Shown one piece after another: positions 44,094-52,377 of a DNA stretch of 64,000 nt. Every line of letters starts with the position of its first letter. The first letter of the stretch is position 1. The notes under the pieces were generated by a model, which had not been told where the DNA came from, ran no database searches, and was given only the letters and a program-made list of their open reading frames with translations. This stretch comes from Acinetobacter equi (GTDB taxonomy: Bacteria > Pseudomonadota > Gammaproteobacteria > Pseudomonadales > Moraxellaceae): contig NZ_CP012808.1 in assembly GCF_001307195.1 (NCBI RefSeq), positions 682,001-746,000 on the forward strand, given 5' to 3'. The position numbers and the translations under genes were made by a program.

Positions 44094-44744
44094 ATGGAAC
44101 TAATCGATTTTATTTTAAATGTAGATGAGCACTTGTTTGAATTTATTACCAATTATGGTACATGGGTTTATGCAATCTTATTTTTAATTATTTTTGTCGA
44201 AACTGGTTTAGTGGTTATGCCATTTTTACCAGGAGATAGTTTACTCTTTGCTGCGGGTGCATTAGCTGCATCAACAGGTGCAATGAATCCTATCACTTTG
44301 ATTATTCTTCTTTTTATTGCTGCTGTTTTAGGTGACACATTAAACTATCATATTGGTAAATATATAGGTCCACGTGTTTTTGAACTTGAATCTAAATTAA
44401 TCAATAAACAACATTTAATTGCAACACAGCATTTTTTTGAAAAGCATGGTGGAAAAACGATTATTTTTGCTCGCTTTATTCCTTTTGCACGTACATTTGC
44501 CCCTTTTATTGCAGGTGCGGGCAGTATGAATTATAAATATTTTCTAACCTATAATGTTATTGGTGCATTCTGTTGGATTACATCTTTTGTTGTTCTAGGT
44601 TACTTATTTGGTAATGCACCGATCATTAAAGATAATTTCACTCATCTTATTTTTGGAATTATCATTATTAGTGTATTACCTGGTATTTTTGGAATTATAA
44701 AACAACGCATTGGAAAGAAAAAACTTAAATCTTCATCTGATTAA
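44094..44744 (+). CDS. DedA family membrane protein
   Basis: 216 residues. The DedA/SNARE-associated pattern is present: ETGLVVMPFLPGDSLLFAAGALA, then GDTLNYHIGKYIG and the amphipathic FFEKHGGKTIIFARFIPFARTFAPFIAGAGSM. DedA proteins are undecaprenyl-phosphate or lipid flippases needed for envelope homeostasis. Convergent with the LysE gene, with which it nearly abuts. Confidence 0.9.
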   Translation: MELIDFILNVDEHLFEFITNYGTWVYAILFLIIFVETGLVVMPFLPGDSLLFAAGALAASTGAMNPITLIILLFIAAVLGDTLNYHIGKYIGPRVFELESKLINKQHLIATQHFFEKHGGKTIIFARFIPFARTFAPFIAGAGSMNYKYFLTYNVIGAFCWITSFVVLGYLFGNAPIIKDNFTHLIFGIIIISVLPGIFGIIKQRIGKKKLKSSSD

Positions 44745-44745
44745 G

Positions 44746-45336
44746 TTAAAAAATCTGAAATACCACGGGTAACATACAAATCAATAAAATGAGAGCTGAA
44801 CCTTTATATAACTGGTCGGCTTTTATTTTTTTGGTCTCCCCAGCTAAAATTTTACGCCCAAAGAACATCCAAAACATTGCTGTTGGAATCAATACAATAC
44901 AAAATATAAGATGAATAACTACAAAATTGAAAACACTATTCCAAGTCTCCTCTGGGAAAATACCAGCAGCAAATAGAAGCGCTTTAGGGTTTTTTAATGT
45001 CACAAAAAATAATTGACGAGGGCGAATATAACGATGCTTCTGACTATGTTCTTCTAAATATGAAAGCTTCCATAATCGAAATACAAGCCAACAAACATAA
45101 CCAAAACTCAAAGCATGTAAAAGTGCAATTAAATGTGGCCAAATTGAGGTAAATAAATGAATAATCAATGACCATAAACTAATGGCATAAAAATACCCCA
45201 ATAGTTCAGCAGGGATAAATAAGCTCGTTTTTGCAAAGCCTTGTTGATGAGCAGAACTTGCCAATAAAATATTGGTTGGACCCGGAATCATCAAGACAGC
45301 AATTATTGCTAAAACAAAAAGCCAACTCTCAATCAT
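44746..45336 (-). CDS. LysE family transporter
   Basis: 196-residue membrane protein with six hydrophobic segments and the LysE N-terminal signature MIPGPTNILLASS plus the central TLKNPKALLFAAGIFP. Third LysE-type exporter in the window, not adjacent to the other two. Substrate unknown. Confidence 0.82.
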   Translation of the reverse strand: MIESWLFVLAIIAVLMIPGPTNILLASSAHQQGFAKTSLFIPAELLGYFYAISLWSLIIHLFTSIWPHLIALLHALSFGYVCWLVFRLWKLSYLEEHSQKHRYIRPRQLFFVTLKNPKALLFAAGIFPEETWNSVFNFVVIHLIFCIVLIPTAMFWMFFGRKILAGETKKIKADQLYKGSALILLICMLPVVFQIF

Positions 45337-45535
45337 TGAGCTTTATCCCCTTTTAAAAGCAGGTGCACACCTTATATGAAAGTGAATAAAAATAACAATC
45401 AATTTAGTTAAAAACTCAATCACACTAAAATTATTTTTGTAAAAATAATAATAAATTTTTGTTTTATATAGTTTATTTCAAACATCATTATTTTGTTATC
45501 ACATATTCCAAATGTGATAACAAATTCACTTCATA

Positions 45536-45928
45536 TTAATTTGCTGTTTTATTTCTCACAATAATTGGACATCCTTTAAATTGTGCAGCTTGAATAATAG
45601 CCTCTTGCTCGCCTAAAACACGTGCTAATTCTGTTTTTTTCGTATTAGAAGACTGTCCCATATTCACAGAAATGCTCGGACCAAATCCCCATCCACTTCG
45701 GCTTCCCCATCCACCACCAAGACCTACACCCACACCAACGCCTGTACGCTTCGGTGCATCTACACCATTTTCAACATACTGATGAATACGGTTATATTCA
45801 CTTTGCAATTGACCGCAATCTAAAGCTTGATACTGTGTAGGAGAAACATAAGTTGGTTTCACATTTGAGGCACATGCGCCCAATAATAATGTGGAACCGA
45901 TCATTAAAAATGTTAAAGTGCGTTTCAT
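45536..45928 (-). CDS. Small lipoprotein, Gly-rich centre
   Basis: 130 residues with signal peptide and lipobox LLLGAC (Cys at about 19). Contains LDCGQLQSEYNRIHQYV and a Gly/Trp/Ser-rich stretch (VGVGVGLGGGWG), then LARVLGEQEAI and a second Cys pair candidate (KGCP). The layout is familiar from small Acinetobacter lipoproteins of unknown role. Stands alone. Confidence 0.72.
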   Translation of the reverse strand: MKRTLTFLMIGSTLLLGACASNVKPTYVSPTQYQALDCGQLQSEYNRIHQYVENGVDAPKRTGVGVGVGLGGGWGSRSGWGFGPSISVNMGQSSNTKKTELARVLGEQEAIIQAAQFKGCPIIVRNKTAN

Positions 45929-46178
45929 TTTATAATCTCAAATATTTATCTATCTCATTGAACAATGATTGATAGGCTTGCGTCAATTTATGTTGTTGAT
46001 TCATGTGAATCAACTGTAAATTTTGGTGGCGTGTTATTCTCAGTATCACACATCATGGCAATTTCATTTTGGATCAAAAGTCGTACTTTTAATATTTTAT
46101 CGATCTTACTTCTTACGCTATTTTGAATCGATATGATCAAAATTACATATATTTTTCGCAAGAAGAAAGTTCTCAATA

Positions 46179-46571
46179 TTATCCAAATGTTGGCTGTAAG
46201 ATTACTAAACCATAAATAGCAATAAATGAAATTACAGCAATCACCCAACCCGCTCTTCGCTGAACCAATAAAACTGTTTCATCTTTTTTAAAAGCTTTAA
46301 TTAATGAAGAAACCATAACAAGAAATAAGATAATTTTAGCGTAAAACCAAGTTTCAACTTGAAAGTTCTTCTGCATCAACAAGACTAGCCCTGTTAGCAC
46401 TAATAAAGTTAAAGCCAAATGCTGTATACCAATAAATGGTTTACGCAATTTTGGATGAATCTGCTGTGTCTCAGTTGCTTTAAATAAACCAATGCCACTT
46501 AATATAAGAGCAATCAACAACAAACCTACACCAACTAAATGAATGTTGCTAAGTAATGTAACATCTACCAT
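46179..46571 (-). CDS. SirB2 family membrane protein
   Basis: 130 residues, four membrane segments (about 7-28, 45-65, 72-92, 108-127). HLVGVGLLLIALILSGIGLF, then HLALTLLVLTGLVLL fits the SirB family (InvA expression up-regulator, despite the name a conserved membrane protein). 12 bp downstream of bolA. Confidence 0.75.
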   Translation of the reverse strand: MVDVTLLSNIHLVGVGLLLIALILSGIGLFKATETQQIHPKLRKPFIGIQHLALTLLVLTGLVLLMQKNFQVETWFYAKIILFLVMVSSLIKAFKKDETVLLVQRRAGWVIAVISFIAIYGLVILQPTFG

Positions 46572-46583
46572 CGACTTAAAACC

Positions 46584-46892
46584 TTAATTTTTGGGTGCAT
46601 GTGCACATTCTGGGCTAGATGTATCTTGTCCGTTCCATTCTGATGGAAGAAATGCATGAATCGCTAATGCATGTATTTTTCCAGCACTTAATAAATTACC
46701 CGCAGCGCTATATACCAATTGATGGCGCTGTACTAAACGTAAGCCTTCAAATGCTTCACTCACAATAACAGCTTTAAAATGTGACTCTTTACCAGGAAAA
46801 TAACCACCATGGCCAGAAGACTCATTCACCACTTCTAAGTAATTAGGAGAAAGCTCTTGTAAACGTTGAACCAACTCTTGTTCTAAGCTCAT
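46584..46892 (-). CDS. BolA family transcriptional regulator / Fe-S chaperone partner
   Basis: 102 residues from ATG 46892 (MSLEQELVQ). BolA core NESSGHGGYFPGKESHFKAVIVSEAFEGLRLVQRHQLVY and the HALAIHAFLP helix with the conserved His. BolA proteins pair with monothiol glutaredoxin to bind an Fe-S cluster. An upstream in-frame start at 46922 is less likely. Confidence 0.9.
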   Translation of the reverse strand: MSLEQELVQRLQELSPNYLEVVNESSGHGGYFPGKESHFKAVIVSEAFEGLRLVQRHQLVYSAAGNLLSAGKIHALAIHAFLPSEWNGQDTSSPECAHAPKN

Positions 46893-47078
46893 TTTTAATT
46901 CCAATTTCCAGCAATCTATCAATCAGTATAACGATTATTTATCTCTCTTTTTAGCTAATTCTTTTCATACTTATAAGAAATCTTTTATTCATTTTGACTA
47001 TTTTTTCTATTTAATAGAATTTTATGTTCCATTTTGGCTTTTATTTATTCAAACAGTATTTTTTTTTGAATAAAGTTA

Positions 47079-47106
47079 TTGACCCAAGTTTTCCATAATG
47101 TATTAT
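47079..47106 (+). promoter_or_regulatory. Promoter of the tRNA-Gly pair
   Basis: TTGACC (47079-47084), 16-bp spacer, TATTAT (47101-47106), ending ten bases before the first tRNA base. Confidence 0.65.
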
Positions 47107-47115
47107 ACACCGCAT

Positions 47116-47191
<76 letters not shown>

Positions 47192-47237
47192 AAATCTTTT
47201 TTGTTTAGTTTTTTATAGTAAAAAATTATTCGACCCC

Positions 47238-47313
<76 letters not shown>

Positions 47314-47322
47314 AATTCAAAA

Positions 47323-47353
47323 AAGCCCTCATCAAAAGATGGGGGCTTTTTTA
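47323..47353 (+). terminator. Terminator of the tRNA-Gly pair
   Basis: Stem AAAAGCCCTCATC / GATGGGGGCTTTT with a four-base loop and T-run, ten bases after the second tRNA. Confidence 0.8.
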
Positions 47354-47706
47354 TTGTTGATTTTAAACAATATTTTTTTCCCAACTTATAAACTTAAAAT
47401 GCTTAAAGCTAGTAAAAAGTTAAGATAGATCACTTGAAAATGGTCTTACGTGACCAAAAGTGCCCTAAACGTGCCCTGCAACCATCACATATAGATCAAT
47501 ATATTAAAGATTTTGCATAAATTTTAGTGAACATAGACTGAGTAATTCTAAAAAAGCTTAAAACACTTCATTATGGCTTTTATTGAAGTCTTTTTTACTA
47601 CTTTATAAAAATGGTGACCAAATCTGGTCACCATAAATATACAATAAAAAACAAAATCTTAAACTAAAAATTATTAATTTATGGACCGATTTTTTATTAA
47701 AAAAAC
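47354..47706. other. Left end of the island: possible integrase arm sites
   Basis: 353 bp with no gene. It contains three GTGMCC hexamers in direct orientation at 47450, 47460 and 47471 (one helical turn apart) and a perfect 10-bp inverted repeat ATGGTGACCA / TGGTCACCAT at 47611-47634 that reuses GTGACC. Spaced repeats next to a tRNA att core resemble arm-type binding sites of tyrosine integrases. This is inference. Confidence 0.45.
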
Positions 47707-47916
47707 TTATTCTTCCTGCTTGAACTTTAATAAATCACCAACCTCTACATTTAACAATACACATAATTTTTCTAATGTTTCAAAGTCAATACGAGTTGAT
47801 TGACCATTATAAAGCTTATGTAAAGTTGTCTTACTCATTCCGGTTGCCCGAGCTACATCTGCCACCTTCATTCTTCGTTCCGCCAAAAGAACAGGCAAGT
47901 TACAAACTATCATCAA
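47707..47916 (-). CDS. XRE/Cro-type small transcriptional regulator
   Basis: 69 residues, entirely one helix-turn-helix domain: VLLAERRMKVADVARATGMSKTTLHKLYNG then IDFETLEKLCVLLNVEVGDLL. Divergent from the excisionase-like gene across a 107-bp gap, as in phage-like lysogeny switches, so it is the probable repressor of the island. Confidence 0.85.
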   Translation of the reverse strand: MMIVCNLPVLLAERRMKVADVARATGMSKTTLHKLYNGQSTRIDFETLEKLCVLLNVEVGDLLKFKQEE

Positions 47917-47920
47917 TTAC

Positions 47921-48010
47921 CACCATTGTGTAATAAAGTACTTGCATAGTGTATTAAACGCATTTATTATTGCATTGTGATCTTAAATAACACCATTATG
48001 ATACTTTATA
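47921..48010. promoter_or_regulatory. Divergent control region of the island regulator and integrase genes
   Basis: A rightward promoter is readable: TTGCAT (47942-47947), 17 bp, TATTAT (47965-47970). Around it lie a direct repeat CACCATTRTG (47921 and 47991) and an inverted pair AATAAAGTA / TACTTTATA (47932-47940 and 48002-48010), candidate operators for the XRE protein. Confidence 0.5.
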
Positions 48011-48023
48011 AAAGGATACAAAC

Positions 48024-48239
48024 ATGAATCTTACCTATATTACTACAAAAGAACTAGCGGAACGAATCCATTACAACGAACGTACCATCCGTAATCAGTT
48101 GAAGGACAGTGTTCTAATTGAAGGCATTCATTACATCCGCCCTTTTGGTGGACGCAAAATTTTATATGTATGGGAGCGTATTGAAGAAGATATGACTAAA
48201 ACCACTTTAGGCTCGCTATACAGCCTACAACTTCAATAA
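48024..48239 (+). CDS. Excisionase-like small DNA-binding protein
   Basis: 71 residues with a MerR/AlpA-like winged HTH: YITTKELAERIHYNERTIRNQLK, then HYIRPFGGRKILYVWERIEE. Ends 13 bp before the integrase start, the usual place for an excisionase or recombination directionality factor. A strong AAAGGA precedes the ATG. Confidence 0.75.
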   Translation: MNLTYITTKELAERIHYNERTIRNQLKDSVLIEGIHYIRPFGGRKILYVWERIEEDMTKTTLGSLYSLQLQ

Positions 48240-48252
48240 GGAGAACATTATT

Positions 48253-49437
48253 ATGGCGGCTATTCGTACTAGATACGGTAAGTTATGTGTTGATTTTCGA
48301 TACTTAAACATCCGTTGTCGTGAAACAACAGCTCTTGAAGATAATGCTCAAAATCGCAAAAAGCTTGAAAAAGCGATTGAGCGAATGGAAGCGGAAATCT
48401 TACTGGGTATTTTTGACTATGCTAAATACTTTCCAAAAAGTTCTCGCTTAAAAGAAATCAAAAATGCAGAAAACAAAGTAAATGAAATCAGCTCTAAAAC
48501 TCCCCTATTTTCCAAGTTCTGTGAAATCTGGTTCACTGATAAAAAAATAGAATGGCGTGCGAGCTACAAGGAGAAAATTCAGATTGTGATCAAAAAGTAC
48601 TTAATCCCTTTTTTTGGCACAATTCCGGTTATTAATATCAAAAAGTCAGACATTCTTGGATTCCGTTCATCCCTCGCCAAAGTGACTCACGGAAAAAACC
48701 AAGAATGCCTTTCACCATCAAGAATCAACCAGATTATGATAGCACTTCGTATGATACTCGATAGTGCTGCAGAACGATATGACTTTGATAACCCTTATAA
48801 GAATATCAAGAACTTAAAGCAAGGAAAGATTGAAGTAACACCTTTTTCATTAAAGGAAGTACATACAATTTTAGCTGCAGTTCGTGATGATTTTAAGCCT
48901 TATTATACTGTTCGATTTTTCACAGGTATGCGCACCAGTGAGATCGATGGCTTGCAATGGAAAAATGTGGACTTACAGCGTCGTGAAATCAATATTAGAG
49001 AAGCGCTAGTGAATGGGGTTCTTGGTGGAACCAAAACTTATGGCTCTGACCGCACAATCCAAATAAATGATCGGGTTTATCAAGCCTTTCTGCAGCAGAA
49101 AAGCTTGAATAATGGTAAATCCAGTTTTGTCTTCTGTAACCGCGATGGTGGACCTCTAGATTATCGTTTAGTGAATAAACGTGTCTGGCATCCCCTACTA
49201 CGCTATTTAGGACTAAAGCCTCGTCGTGCTTATCAAACACGTCATACCGCTGCAACGCTCTGGCTGTCGGCAGGAGAGAATCCTGAATGGATCGCGCGCC
49301 AGCTCGGGCATTCAACGACTGAAATGTTGTTCCGGGTCTATAGCCGTTACATTCCGAATGTTACGCGTCGTGATGGCAGTGCTTTTGAGGCCATGCTAGA
49401 GAGACTAAATACAGAGGAGCTTGCCCATGAACAGTAA
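48253..49437 (+). CDS. Tyrosine-family site-specific integrase
   Basis: 394 residues. An N-terminal Arm/DUF3596-type domain (MAAIRTRYGKLCVDFRYLNIRCRETT region), a core-binding domain (about 85-185) and a C-terminal catalytic domain with R227 (FFTGMRTSEIDGLQW), R330 (QTRHTAATLW), LGH at 351-353 and the nucleophile in VYSRY (Y363). The H of the HxxR box is replaced by Tyr (YQTR), as in several phage integrases. It should catalyse insertion into the neighbouring tRNA-Gly. Confidence 0.92.
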   Translation: MAAIRTRYGKLCVDFRYLNIRCRETTALEDNAQNRKKLEKAIERMEAEILLGIFDYAKYFPKSSRLKEIKNAENKVNEISSKTPLFSKFCEIWFTDKKIEWRASYKEKIQIVIKKYLIPFFGTIPVINIKKSDILGFRSSLAKVTHGKNQECLSPSRINQIMIALRMILDSAAERYDFDNPYKNIKNLKQGKIEVTPFSLKEVHTILAAVRDDFKPYYTVRFFTGMRTSEIDGLQWKNVDLQRREINIREALVNGVLGGTKTYGSDRTIQINDRVYQAFLQQKSLNNGKSSFVFCNRDGGPLDYRLVNKRVWHPLLRYLGLKPRRAYQTRHTAATLWLSAGENPEWIARQLGHSTTEMLFRVYSRYIPNVTRRDGSAFEAMLERLNTEELAHEQ

Positions 49438-49675
49438 AGCTTTCTTTGGTGGTGTGGTCGTCAGTCATGAAGCAGATATGGTCGCACGTGAACTCATTCA
49501 TGAGTTACACATTCCCAAACTGAACAATCTAGCCTTTTTGCTGAAGGTTAACAGATGCTTCGATGATCACCAGGCATTGAGACTTTGGCTACAGCGAATG
49601 CTAGATGATGGGCAAGCCCATTACGATAACCTGGCACAACAAGCTCGCCTCCGGTTAATAAGTCTCGCTCACTAA
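49427..49675 (+). CDS. Small protein of unknown function, downstream of integrase
   Basis: 82 residues from ATG 49427 (MNSKAFFGG), overlapping the integrase stop by 11 bp. Mostly helical and basic at the C-terminus, with LRLWLQRMLDDGQAHYDNLAQQ. No family recognised. Coupling to the integrase suggests a role in island maintenance. Confidence 0.65.
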   Translation: MNSKAFFGGVVVSHEADMVARELIHELHIPKLNNLAFLLKVNRCFDDHQALRLWLQRMLDDGQAHYDNLAQQARLRLISLAH

Positions 49676-49744
49676 TAAAACAAACATACAAGGTCATCCA
49701 ATCGATGACCTTAGACCCTTTATACCTCTAAGAAAGGTGAACAC

Positions 49745-50305
49745 ATGCATAAAGATATTTCAATTTGGATGCCACTCTATATTGGCGACTTACAGGCGAA
49801 ATTTGCACGAATGACAGCAGAACAAATTGGTGCTGCACTTCTGCTAATGATGGATTTCTGGAAAAATGGTGCCATTCCTCATGACCTAGCTACTGTATGT
49901 AGCATCACGAAATTACCGCAGCACACCAAGGCTAAAACTTTATTGAATACGCTGATGACCCTAGAATTATTTGAAGTCGAATCTGAGCAGATTAATTCAA
50001 ATTTTTTAACCAATTTAAAAAGCCAGGCATTGCAAAATCAGCAAATGAAATCTGATAAAGCTAAAAATGCAGCTCAAGTACGTTGGAATAAATCCACAAG
50101 TAATGCTCAAGCATCTAACAAGCAAATACCCAAAAATGCTCAAGCATTCTCTGAGGATAACCCGAGTATTACTCAAGTTATACTTGAATCATGCCCTTCA
50201 TCTTCATCTTCATCTTCATCTTCATCTTCATCTTCATCTTCATCTTCATCTTCAAATTTTGAAGAAAAAAATGAGGATTTTTCAGAAAATTCCAAATGGA
50301 TTTAG
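49745..50305 (+). CDS. DUF1376 (YdaU-like) phage replication-type protein
   Basis: 186 residues. The first 90 match DUF1376: DISIWMPLYIGDLQAKFARMTAEQIGAALLLMMDFW. The rest is a low-complexity tail with 18-19 Ser encoded by a hexanucleotide repeat. In phages and satellites DUF1376 proteins sit just before a DnaC-like loader, as here, and probably bind the origin. An AAAGGTG precedes the ATG. Confidence 0.8.
   Translation: MHKDISIWMPLYIGDLQAKFARMTAEQIGAALLLMMDFWKNGAIPHDLATVCSITKLPQHTKAKTLLNTLMTLELFEVESEQINSNFLTNLKSQALQNQQMKSDKAKNAAQVRWNKSTSNAQASNKQIPKNAQAFSEDNPSITQVILESCPSSSSSSSSSSSSSSSSSSSNFEEKNEDFSENSKWI
50196..50253 (+). repeat. Hexanucleotide microsatellite (CTTCAT)n
   Basis: About ten uninterrupted copies of CTTCAT encoding the poly-Ser tail of the DUF1376 protein. 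Unit changes keep the frame and vary tail length. Confidence 0.9.
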
Positions 50306-50315
50306 GAGAATGATC

Positions 50316-51062
50316 ATGAATACCATGCTTAAAACATTCCAGTTACGCGCAGAAGCAATGGAAACACTCTGCCCTTCCCACCATATACCACTGATGGAAA
50401 TTGCTGGTCATAGGCTCTGCAAATTATGTGCGAAAGAAACCGTCCATCACTCACATGCAGCCTATGCAGATGAGCTGCAACAGCGGTTGCTGCAACAGAA
50501 AATCAAAAACTCAGGGCTCAATAAACGCTACCTGGACCGTGGCTTCAAGAATTATGTGGTTGCATGTCCTGAACAAGACAACACCATCAAGCTCTGTCAG
50601 GCCTTTGCACAGCAGATTATTTCTGACCACTATCCAAACATGTTGATGATTGGTACACCAGGTACAGGTAAAACCCATCTGAGTGCATCAATTATTCGCA
50701 ACATTCTGCACAACAGCACAAAATCTGCACGCTACTATACAAGTGCAGAAATTGCTCAAAAAATGATGGATACCTGGTCAGATGCTTCACGCTCTGAAAA
50801 GGCAGTCATCGACCATTTCTCCAGTTTTGATTTATTAGTGATAGATGAATATGGCTTGCATGACCGGCATGAGAAACGTCTAGAGATGGTACATAAGATT
50901 CTGTATAGCCGTTATGACAATATGAAGTCCACGCTGCTAATTTCCAATTTCACATTACAGAATATGCAGCGGGATTTAGGTGTCCGATTATGGTCACGGT
51001 TGCATGAAAACAATTTGATTGTAGTTCCGTGTTATTGGGATGATAGAAGATTAACTGGGTAA
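50316..51062 (+). CDS. DnaC-like helicase loader (IstB/DnaC ATPase)
   Basis: 248 residues from ATG 50316, which has AGGAG seven bases upstream. N-terminal Cys/His cluster (CPSHH, CKLC) that may bind zinc, then the AAA+ core: Walker A GTPGTGKTHLS, Walker B LLVIDEYG, sensor LLISNFT, and Arg finger region RLWSRL. Typically loads the replicative helicase at a phage or island origin. Follows DUF1376 by 10 bp. Confidence 0.88.
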   Translation: MNTMLKTFQLRAEAMETLCPSHHIPLMEIAGHRLCKLCAKETVHHSHAAYADELQQRLLQQKIKNSGLNKRYLDRGFKNYVVACPEQDNTIKLCQAFAQQIISDHYPNMLMIGTPGTGKTHLSASIIRNILHNSTKSARYYTSAEIAQKMMDTWSDASRSEKAVIDHFSSFDLLVIDEYGLHDRHEKRLEMVHKILYSRYDNMKSTLLISNFTLQNMQRDLGVRLWSRLHENNLIVVPCYWDDRRLTG

Positions 51063-51077
51063 CAAAATCCACATAGC

Positions 51078-51111
51078 CAATCAACCTAAGAGTAGGGTGA
51101 TTGGCTTTTTA
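51078..51111 (+). terminator. Terminator after the DnaC-like gene
   Basis: Stem AGCCAATCA / TGATTGGCT followed by TTTTTA separates the replication module from dndB. Confidence 0.75.
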
Positions 51112-51215
51112 TAATAAAAATGAATTTTATATATACAATCTAATCAGATCTAGGCTTAATTATTAAAAAAAATAACTTCCATATATATTTTTTTAACTTC
51201 CAAAAGCCAATATGC

Positions 51216-51224
51216 TGATATAAT
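51216..51224 (+). promoter_or_regulatory. Extended -10 promoter of dndBCDE
   Basis: TG-A-TATAAT (51216-51224), 31 bp before the dndB ATG. No good -35 is seen, as is typical of extended -10 promoters. Confidence 0.5.
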
Positions 51225-51255
51225 TTTATTTTTTAATGGTTAAAATTTTCTTAGC

Positions 51256-52377
51256 ATGGACGGAAATTGGTTCGAATTCATAGCAATACAAGGCTTACAG
51301 GCTCGTAAAGCTTTTTACATCATTATGGTTCCTCTCAAAGTTGTACCTAAATTTTTTAAATTTGATGATGACTCATTACCACCTGCAATGCGTGCACAAC
51401 GCACATTAAACAAAACAAGAATTCCTCAAATAAGCAGATATATAATTGATAATCCTGATGAATATATACTGTCATCTCTCTGTGCATGCGTAGATGGAGA
51501 AGTTGTATTTGAGCCCAATGATCTTTCTAATAATTTGGGTAAGTTAAAAATTTCAATGGATGCTACTGTCCTAATTAATGATGGCCAACATAGAAGAGCA
51601 GCTATAGAAGATGCTCTCAAACATCGTCCATATCTAGGAAATGAAACTATTTCTGTTGTGGTTTATGCTGATCAGGGCTTAAAACGTTCTCAGCAAATGT
51701 TTGCTGACCTAAACATGCATGCAGTAAAGCCAGCTCAATCAATTAAATTACTTTTTAACCATAGAGATGAACAATCACATATTACTAAAGCAGTAATTGA
51801 AAATATTGAACTATTCCGCAAATTTACTGACTTTGAAAAGTCTAGTTTATCTAACAGAACAACTAATTTATTTACATTTAGCTCCTTACATCAAGCAACT
51901 AAACAACTATTAAACGATTTACCACAAGAAGCTACTCATGAAGAAAAGATTATAATTGCGACTAAATTCTGGAGCTGTGTAATTCAATATATTCCAGGGT
52001 GGCTAAATCTTTTAGAAGGTAAAGTTACGGCAGCTGAGTTAAGGAATAGTTATATCCATGCTCATGGCATTGCAATCCAAGCTCTAGGTAAATTAGGCAA
52101 TATTTTACTCATACAGTATTCAGAAAATTGGGAGTCTAAACTCAGTAAATTGATACATATTGAGTGGTCTCGAAACAACTTAAAAGTCTGGAATAACCGC
52201 GCGTTAGTTGCAGGTAAAATCAATAAGTCCCGCAATAATTTGGTGCTTGTGACCAACTATATTCAAAAAGTTTTAGGCATTCCATTGAATGACGAATCAC
52301 AACGAGTTGAAGATCTACACAGCAACTCTATTCAAGTTGAACAAAGTACCGTAACAAAAATCGAGGAGATGGTCTAA
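51256..52377 (+). CDS. dndB: DNA phosphorothioation-associated protein DndB (DGQHR domain)
   Basis: 373 residues. The family-defining INDGQHRR lies at 107-114, and the N-terminal IQGLQARKAFYIIMVPLKVVPKFFKF plus RAQRTLNKTRIPQISRY are DndB hallmarks. In characterised systems DndB binds DNA and negatively regulates dnd transcription and modification. It abuts dndC with no gap (TAA-ATG). No clear Shine-Dalgarno upstream, but the N-terminal family motif begins within the first 15 residues, supporting this start. Confidence 0.93.
   Translation: MDGNWFEFIAIQGLQARKAFYIIMVPLKVVPKFFKFDDDSLPPAMRAQRTLNKTRIPQISRYIIDNPDEYILSSLCACVDGEVVFEPNDLSNNLGKLKISMDATVLINDGQHRRAAIEDALKHRPYLGNETISVVVYADQGLKRSQQMFADLNMHAVKPAQSIKLLFNHRDEQSHITKAVIENIELFRKFTDFEKSSLSNRTTNLFTFSSLHQATKQLLNDLPQEATHEEKIIIATKFWSCVIQYIPGWLNLLEGKVTAAELRNSYIHAHGIAIQALGKLGNILLIQYSENWESKLSKLIHIEWSRNNLKVWNNRALVAGKINKSRNNLVLVTNYIQKVLGIPLNDESQRVEDLHSNSIQVEQSTVTKIEEMV

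Noticed and set aside
45988..46248. 86-codon leftward open frame overlapping sirB2
   Set aside because: It has an unlikely composition, overlaps a real gene and has no Shine-Dalgarno. The 45949-46178 gap holds nothing else I recognise.
50067..50315. 5' extension of the DnaC-like gene giving a Leu-His run
   Set aside because: Out-of-frame reading of the CTTCAT repeat; the AGGAG-preceded ATG at 50316 is the natural start.
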